NCBI GenBank assembly: GCA_944990035.1
Contig: CALYLX010000149.1
Coordinates: 62,001 to 126,000 of the forward strand
DNA from: Clitopilus passeckerianus
Taxonomy: Eukaryota; Basidiomycota; Agaricomycetes; Agaricales; Entolomataceae
Reading direction: 5' to 3'
Length of the DNA: 64,000 nucleotides
A program made the translations under genes and the position numbers. Under the pieces are notes generated by a model. It saw only the letters and a list, made by a program, of their open reading frames with translations. It had not been told where the DNA came from and made no database searches. Shown one piece after another: positions 58,181 to 64,000 of this stretch; the first letter of the stretch is position 1, and each line of letters opens with the position of its first letter.

Positions 58181-58251
58181 AGAGGTCAGAAACCTCAACC
58201 AACTTCATCGACCCAAGTCGTTTTCTGCCTTCACATCTACCATTCACCAAA

Positions 58252-59155
58252 ATGCCTTCTTTCCGCTCTATCTTCACCTTCGCCACGGCTGCTCTCGCCG
58301 GGTTCGCTGCTGCTGCACCCGCTGTTAACACCCTCAAGATCAACGTTGCTATGCGTGACGAGCCAGGCCTTGGTGCGTTTATCAACATTCGTGGTGAACC
58401 AGTCAGCGCTGCGACTATTTCCATTCGTGACGAGCCAGTCGTCGCCGCTTCTGTTGCTACTCGTAACGAACCAGTTTTCGCTGCGACTGTTTCTTTCCGC
58501 CGCTGTGACGGGGGATGCACGTCCGTTCCCGATGTATTCGTCGGCCTGAAGGTCGATATTGATGCCCTCGCTGACAAGTGCCGTAAGTTCAAGCATTGGT
58601 CTCTCCTTACTGAACCTAGGCTAACACACATTTATAAGGTGCCATCCAGCCCATCAACGGTGCCGCCAATGTCGACGCCTACGTCGAAATCTTAGCTCAG
58701 GTCAAGGCCACTATTGATGTCGCTGTTGCTGCCGTCAAGGCGTTCGTTGGCGTCAAAGCCGATGTTCTCCTTCTCCAGAACGGTAAACTCATCACTATCA
58801 ACGTCTGCGCTCAGGTCATCATCGATGCTATTCTCGTAAGTGTTCTCAACCAACAGTTATGATGGCCTTATACTCATCTCGCTCTAGTCCATCTGTGCCC
58901 TCCTCAAGATTGTCCTCACTGTCTGCGTTAATGTTGACGTTGTTGTCAAGCTCGTGGCTCAGATCAGGTACGAGAAACGCGTCGCATTCTATACTTAATA
59001 CTGATGATGCCTTCCGTAGTGTTTCCCTCGTCGGACTCCTGAACGGTGTCTTCGTCTCCCTTGGCCCTCTCTTGAAGCTCGCTGTGGTTGCCCTCATCAA
59101 GGTCCACGCTCTTCTCCTTGTCTCCGTGAAGCTTAATGCTATCGTGAACCTCTAA
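58252..59155 (+). CDS. Small secreted protein with N-terminal imperfect repeats
   Basis: A secreted protein of unknown function. The start MPSFRSIFTFATAALAGFAA is a clear signal peptide. It is followed by at least three imperfect copies of a 13-16 residue element around R-D/G/N-EPV (IRGEPVSAATI, IRDEPVVAASV, TRNEPVFAATV). After CDGGCTSVPDVFVGL and a first intron come AIQPINGAANVDAYVEILAQ and VKAFVGVKADVLLLQ. Later exons are SICALLKIVLTVCVNVDVVV and a final SVSLVGLLNGVFVSLGPLLK ending with a TAA at 59153-59155. Regular hydrophobic heptad-like spacing and four to five cysteines suggest a small amphipathic or helical fold outside the cell. Similar Val/Ala/Leu-rich secreted proteins are common in Agaricomycetes. 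Confidence 0.75.
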
Positions 59156-60011
59156 GCTTTTGCCAGACGCTTTGGGATTCGGGGATTTAGATTGGTTGAG
59201 ATTTTCGTCCGGATTACTTATACCCATATTCATGATATAGAACCATAACTGGATAAGCCTGCTTTTACTATCAATTTTAATGCAAATTTGGTACAACTTT
59301 CACTCGTTCGAAGGCGCCGTCTCCGGGTCGGTGATGCCGGATCAAGATTTCCGAACACACTGGAATGTTCCAGACGCCCATGATGGGCGGCAAGCGCCGG
59401 GGAATGCCTTACGTCAGCTTGATTCGAAGGCTCAATCCAGTTTTTCAGGCCATTCTTTCGATGGCGATGACAGGATTCTGTACACACCATCTCGGAGAGG
59501 GGCTTTCTGACCAATTATACACCTCGATAATCTGGATCCTATAGCTCGAAACATGGGAGAAGATTCAACCGAAAGTATCAGGCCTGACCGCTCTACTGTA
59601 TTACAATTGTTCCTCGTTGAAATTGCATCCGCTACTATTGCATTGCAACCATTGAAACTTGGCCGACAGCAACCGCTCTTTCCAGTTTACAATACACCCA
59701 AGGCGTCCCCTTCGTAATCTTCAACTTGGCCTTTCATAACTACACATCCATGACGGCTGCAGAGCACATTTCGGCGCCAAATAGCATCCGCATCCTCACG
59801 TGGACCTAACGGGAGCTTTCTTGCTCCTCGAAACGGTTGCATTCCCTACGATACAACCGAGCTATGGTACAAGCAACAACCTCCAGGCGAGAGGGTCTTG
59901 CGAGCTTGGTTCACGTTGGACCTCTCGGCACTCACTTCTTGTATCTTGGCAGAACGCCCAAGCCAACATGCCCAGTGAAAACGTCTTTCCCAGCATCGAT
60001 TATCGGAGCGT
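59156..60011. other. Intergenic stretch upstream of the lipase
   Basis: No gene supported; open frames in both directions are short and without domains. Confidence 0.5.
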
Positions 60012-60017
60012 TATAAA
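60012..60017 (+). promoter_or_regulatory. TATA box of the lipase gene
   Basis: TATAAA lies 66 bases upstream of the ATG at 60078. Confidence 0.6.
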
Positions 60018-60077
60018 CCGCCATCTGGGACAGGAAACGAGCATACTCAACTCATATCTTGACTCATCTGGAATCCA

Positions 60078-61662
60078 ATGCGCGCCGCCTTCGTCTCCAT
60101 AGTTCTTGCCGCTCTCGCTGCTACCCAACCTACTGGCACAGAACCAGCAGGTACTCTGTCAAAGAGGGCAGTGTCAACTAGTAGGTTCCTTATCAACCTC
60201 AATGCTTCAGCTGCTTATGCACACCTTTCAAGGCGTCTACAACGATCTTGTCAACTACTTCAAATGTCGGTCGACCCAGTCAAATACTGTGTGGTGGATG
60301 ATTAACATCTCTTTTCTCTCTAGACGCGTCCTCTGCGTACGCCACTGCTTGCGTTCGCCCGAACGGGAATACTCTTGTCACCAGGGTTCGTTTCTGGCCC
60401 AGCCCTATCCTGTGACGCATTGTTCAGCCCATAAACATAGATCAACAGCGTGGTCACTGACACTCAAGGCTTTATTGCTCGGGATGACACCAAGAAAGAG
60501 ATTGTCGTCGTTTTTCGTGGAAGGTAGCTCTGGGTTTTTCCATTTTACATGTGACAAACTAAAATTTTGGCTAGCACTTCTCCGACCGACTTCCTTACGG
60601 ATTCTAGCGTCCTTCTGACGTCTTTCACCTCCCCGGGTGTAAACCCACCTTGTGCGTATTTTCTGCCTACACAGTCCGCCCTCGATGACTGATGTGTGTA
60701 AATCTGTAGTCGGCACTTTGGTTCATTCTGGCTTCTTGACTGCGTCTGTAAATTCCGACTATCTTCAGGCGTTCCGACCTGACTGACCCTCCTATCTACA
60801 TATACAGGTACAACTCTGTCGCGTCTAGCGTGATATCTGCCGTACGCAGCCAACTGGACTCGCACCCTGATTACACCATTGTGACGTCTGGACATTCCCT
60901 CGGAGGTGTGTAATTTCGTGCGTTCAGATGAAACGCGGCTTAAAACCTACATCAGGCGCTCTCTCGAGCGTCGCTGGTATCTCCCTCAAGCAAAACTTCC
61001 CAAACAGGTATTCGATATTTGCTAGGCTCTCATGAACTCTACTGAACAATTCTCAATTAGCAAACTTCGTCTCTATACCTACGGCCAACCCAGGTTAGTT
61101 TAAGGACAATCGGGTTGTCGAGAAGTCGTCTGATAGAGCTTTTTTTTGCAGGACTGGGAACACCGCATACGCCAACTTCGTGAACAACCAGGTTGGGGCT
61201 AGTAACATCTTCCGAGGTATGTGACTTTTGCTTCTCGGTACGGGGCCCTTCATTAACCCTCTGTAGGCGTTCACACCCTCGATGGGTCAGTCAGATTCAG
61301 TTCATCTCCTGCTTTCAGCTAAATGGTGACATCTCTCTGGCAGTGTCCCAACGATCATCCCGATTACCTTTGGTTATAAGCACCACGGTACGTCTGCCCA
61401 TCTAGACTACCCCCAAATCAAGTGTGAACAACCTCGAATTTAGGCACCGAATACTGGTCCTATCTGGATCCCTCTTCCGCCCTTACCACCAAGCAATGCA
61501 ATTCTGGAGGGGAAGACCTGACATGCTCCACGTCAATCATCTCAGGTGGCATTAACTTGCCTCACTTGACGGTACGGGTGCCATCCCATAGCTTCCGTTT
61601 CCTTACTCACTGCTCTTTGCCAGTATTACAACATCCCTGCTTCGACACCTTTTTGTGTCTAG
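60078..61662 (+). CDS. Secreted class 3 lipase
   Basis: A secreted triacylglycerol lipase or related esterase of the Rhizomucor-lipase fold. It starts MRAAFVSIVLAALAATQPTG (signal peptide) and has a KR dibasic site (TLSKRAVST) suggesting propeptide cleavage. Spliced exons give VYNDLVNYFKYASSAYATAC, GFIARDDTKKEIVVVFRG, SPTDFLTDSSVLL, LVHSGFLTA, YTIVTSGHSLGGALSSVAGI, LYTYGQPRTGNTAYANFVNN, VHTLDGVPTIIPITFGYKHH and GTEYW. The catalytic triad is visible: Ser in GHSLGG, Asp in HTLDGVPTIIP and His in HHGTEYW. A late part with two cysteines (KQCNSGGEDLTCSTS) is followed by HLT-YYNIPASTPFCV and a TAG at 61660-61662. About ten introns interrupt the gene. The preferred lipid is unknown. Confidence 0.85.
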
Positions 61663-61922
61663 ATGCGGAGGCGGCAATTACAAGGACGGAAGGGAACTAC
61701 TGATGTGACGGATTTGTTCGTTGAATATGTTGAAGAGGATGTTATTATTCGAGGCTGCTTGCGTTTAAATTTATTCGATCTTTGACCAAATATATACTCT
61801 TTCAAAATGACCGGTTCACGCTCGAATTATGAAGAGTTCAAGTTGCCACCAGATTGGCGAGAAAATGATAGTTCGAAAGCAATGAATATTATACGAATGG
61901 TTAAATAACTAATTAAATTGTC

Positions 61923-63260
61923 CTAGGCAAAGAAGAAAGCAGCCAGAGCAACTCCGAAAAGTGTCATTACTCCAGAGTACGCCAACTGGACGCCAGCGTT
62001 GGTATTAGTTGCTCCTGCTCCGGCGCTGGTACGTGTGCCCGAACCAGTGACGCTGCCAGTGGCGGTACCGCTCCCGGTGGGAGTAGGAGTGGGAGTCTCG
62101 CCGGAGGCGGTGACAGTGGCGAGAGCAGCATACAGCTCCTCGCTCTTGTACGGAACGCAGTTGGAGCTGGCTGGGACTCGAGCGGTGTAAGGGATGTTTA
62201 CGATGGGGCCGAGACTTTCGGGTGGCTGCTTGTAGGTCTGGGTAGCGCCGTTCACGACCCATTCTCCGGGGAAATCCTGGTTGTCGCCATCGCAGGACTC
62301 GAAGGTACCGTTCTGGGCGTTGTTGGGGGCGTTGTAGGCGCATCCGATACGATCGAAGATATGTTCGCAGAATTTGGCGGCGTTGGGGCGAGATGGATCA
62401 CAGGCCTTGAGGCAGAAGGCATGTCCTCCGATGAAGCTGCAGGGGCAGTGTTAGCATATGGAGGCGAAGGGGAAGGTCGACTGCGCGTACTTGTGCCATT
62501 CAATAACCTGCTTGTACTGATCCTTCGCAGCTCCGGACCAAGCATTCGAGTACACGAGACCGCCAAGAGGATTACCACGCTAACGTATCCAACTGATGAG
62601 CAAGAAATAAAAAACCGAATGCAACCGTGTACCCACCAAGTCAGCACCATGAGGATCCATCTCTCCTCCCCAGTCGTCGCCCAAGATATTAATCTTCGTC
62701 TGGTCAATGAAGCCGACCACCTGGACGTAGTCAGGCGTACGCATCCACTGGACTCCCTTCAGTGCATCACGGGGAATAAGTCGAGTGCCGTGCCCGGGTT
62801 TTGTGCACCAAGCGATCATCTCTCCCTCAATGCTTCCAACATCTTTGCCCATCTCAGGCGGAGCCCAAAGGCAGAAGTCTACAGAGAGCAGGTTAGGCAT
62901 GAGTCGGAAGGCGTACACATGAACGTACCATCAATCGAATTGAACATAGAGGTCTGGCATAGGGACTCTTGGTTTTGGGTAGTGGAGTTGCAACGATTGT
63001 AACCTTTCTGAGCGCCTCGAATCAGATGGTCGTCGGTATCAACCTTATAAGGCTGGAGATTAGGATAAGTAAGGGACCAATTCCAGGCGAACCAATGAGG
63101 CAATCGAACTCACAATTCCACTTGGGTAAGTAAATGTCTTCGAAGCAAGTGGTGTAGCGGGGAAAGTACTCTGAGTCTGAGCGACAACGAGGTCGACAGA
63201 AACCAAAGAGAGCAAAAGAGTGACAGCAGTAGATACGCGCAAAAAAGTCGAAGTCGACAT
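61923..63260 (-). CDS. GPI-anchored glycoprotein (macrofage-activating-glycoprotein type)
   Basis: A cell-surface protein conserved in mushroom fungi; databases often label it macrofage activating glycoprotein. The ATG at 63260 starts MSTSTFLRVSTAVTLLLSLV (signal peptide), then LASKTFTYPSGI. Further exons give PYKVDTDDHLIRGAQKGYNR, CNSTTQNQESLCQTSMFNSI, DFCLWAPPEMG, EGEMIAWCTKPGHGTRLIPR, GVQWMRTPDYVQVVGFIDQT and DDWGGEMDPHGADLRGNPLG. They continue with FIGGHAFCLKACDPSRPNAA, FCEHIFDRIGCAYNAPNNAQ and CDGDNQDFPGEW. The C-terminus is a Thr/Ser/Gly-rich spacer followed by a hydrophobic tail (YSGVMTLFGVALAAFFFA), the pattern of a GPI signal. The stop is a TAG at 61925-61923. Several introns are inferred. 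The biochemical role is not known. Confidence 0.85.
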
Positions 63261-64000
63261 CGTTTTACCAGAGAAACACAATGGGTATCGGGGAGAGAGC
63301 GACCAGAGGGCCGTGGGGTATGGTTGTGAATTGGGGGAACGACCAAGAGGTGGAAGGGTATTATATGGGTTGTATTCTAGCATTGGCATCAAACCAAGGC
63401 TCCGCCCAGCCCCTCATGGGATGCCCAAGAACGAGGCTCTTTTGCATGGTAAATTCTCGGCGTCCAAGCTGACGACGGCTTGAGCGAGAGGCAGCTGATC
63501 TTGCCTTTCCTCAGCTCCGTGGTTGCTCATAGAAGACGTAGAGATTTTTCAACCACTTCATTCGAGGTTTCCTGCCTAGTAAATACTTTAGAGAAGATCC
63601 AGAATGAGCATGCGTGGATGGCTGACCAGCCTTTTTGAGAACGCCAAGTAAAGCTAGGCAACACCGCAATACCGCAAGGTCAGCACCCAAAATCCTCAAT
63701 CTCCTAGTCCCGTTAACGATTAGTGAAGAATAGTGATGTTCATTTCAAGACGAGTCACACGTCCAGTTATTCTGTCAACCTCTACTCGTCCAGAGAGAAA
63801 GTATCTGCAGGCAAATCCTGTTCATGACGGTTTGAACGAGAGTCCAAATGGGGAACGTTGCAATGCAAACCAATTTCCATCAGGGGACAATCAAATCCGG
63901 AAAATGAAAAACATTCCCCTCGCCAAGATTCGTGAAGCATTCTGCCAAGTTGGGTCTAGAGGCTACTTGCTGCCTTTCATTCGATCTGGAATATGACGTG
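63261..64000. other. 5' flank of the GPI glycoprotein gene and right window end
   Basis: A TATA-like sequence on the minus strand lies near 63360, about 100 bases upstream of the ATG. The rest contains no supported gene. Confidence 0.5.

Noticed and set aside
1..64000. CRISPR arrays, insertion sequences, LTR elements, rRNA
   Set aside because: No regularly spaced repeats, no terminal repeats with target-site duplications, no transposase or reverse transcriptase motifs and no rRNA words were seen.

Overview
The window looks like nuclear DNA of a mushroom-forming basidiomycete (Agaricomycetes). Genes are split by many short introns of about 45-65 bases with GT..AG ends. The gene content is also typical: a MYND/DUF4470 protein, a macrofage-activating-glycoprotein-like GPI protein, a ricin-B-fold lectin, an I66-like protease inhibitor and small lineage-restricted membrane proteins. 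No bacterial or viral genes, rRNA, convincing tRNA, CRISPR array or intact transposon was seen. Exon models were built by eye from splice signals, reading frame and comparison between paralogs. Five models were checked exon by exon and give whole codon numbers: the complete FAD oxidase, both small repeat proteins, the I66-like inhibitor and the cupredoxin. The metallothionein also closes in frame.

Layout. 0-0.7 kb: the 5' part of an FAD-linked oxidase on the minus strand, cut by the window edge. 4.5-6.1 kb: two tandem small genes of one family. 9.1-10.3 kb: an aldehyde dehydrogenase that has lost its catalytic half. 11.6-16.5 kb: a multi-pass membrane protein and a MYND/DUF4470 protein, both minus. 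17.6-18.8 kb: a single-pass coiled-coil membrane protein, with a paralog in opposite orientation at 37.9-39.2 kb. 22.2-27.5 kb: a complete paralog of the first FAD oxidase, then a fragment of a PAP2 phosphatase gene and an intact PAP2 gene. 27.7-34.5 kb: I66-like protease inhibitor, a block of decayed proline/serine-rich repeats, a cupredoxin and a ricin-type lectin. 41.9-46.2 kb: a 37-residue metallothionein and two nearly identical DJ-1/PfpI genes in a tandem duplicated block. 47.4-56.1 kb: a compact group of four genes (GNAT acetyltransferase, MFS exporter, cysteine synthase-rhodanese fusion, ferric reductase). 56.1-63.3 kb: a small secreted protein, a secreted class 3 lipase and a GPI-anchored glycoprotein.

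How the genes may work together. The most interesting region is 41.9-56.1 kb. A metallothionein and a ferric reductase bracket a PLP enzyme of the cysteine synthase family, an efflux-type MFS transporter and an acetyltransferase. PLP enzymes of this fold make amino-polycarboxylate metal chelators in other organisms, so a small metallophore or metal-handling locus is a reasonable hypothesis. It is not proven by the sequence. The lectin and the protease inhibitor are typical fungal defence proteins. The lipase, cupredoxin, GPI glycoprotein and small secreted protein belong to the secretome.

A second theme is local duplication. Six sets of duplicated genes or segments lie within 64 kb, some intact and some reduced to fragments. 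Roughly half of the window has no gene I can support.
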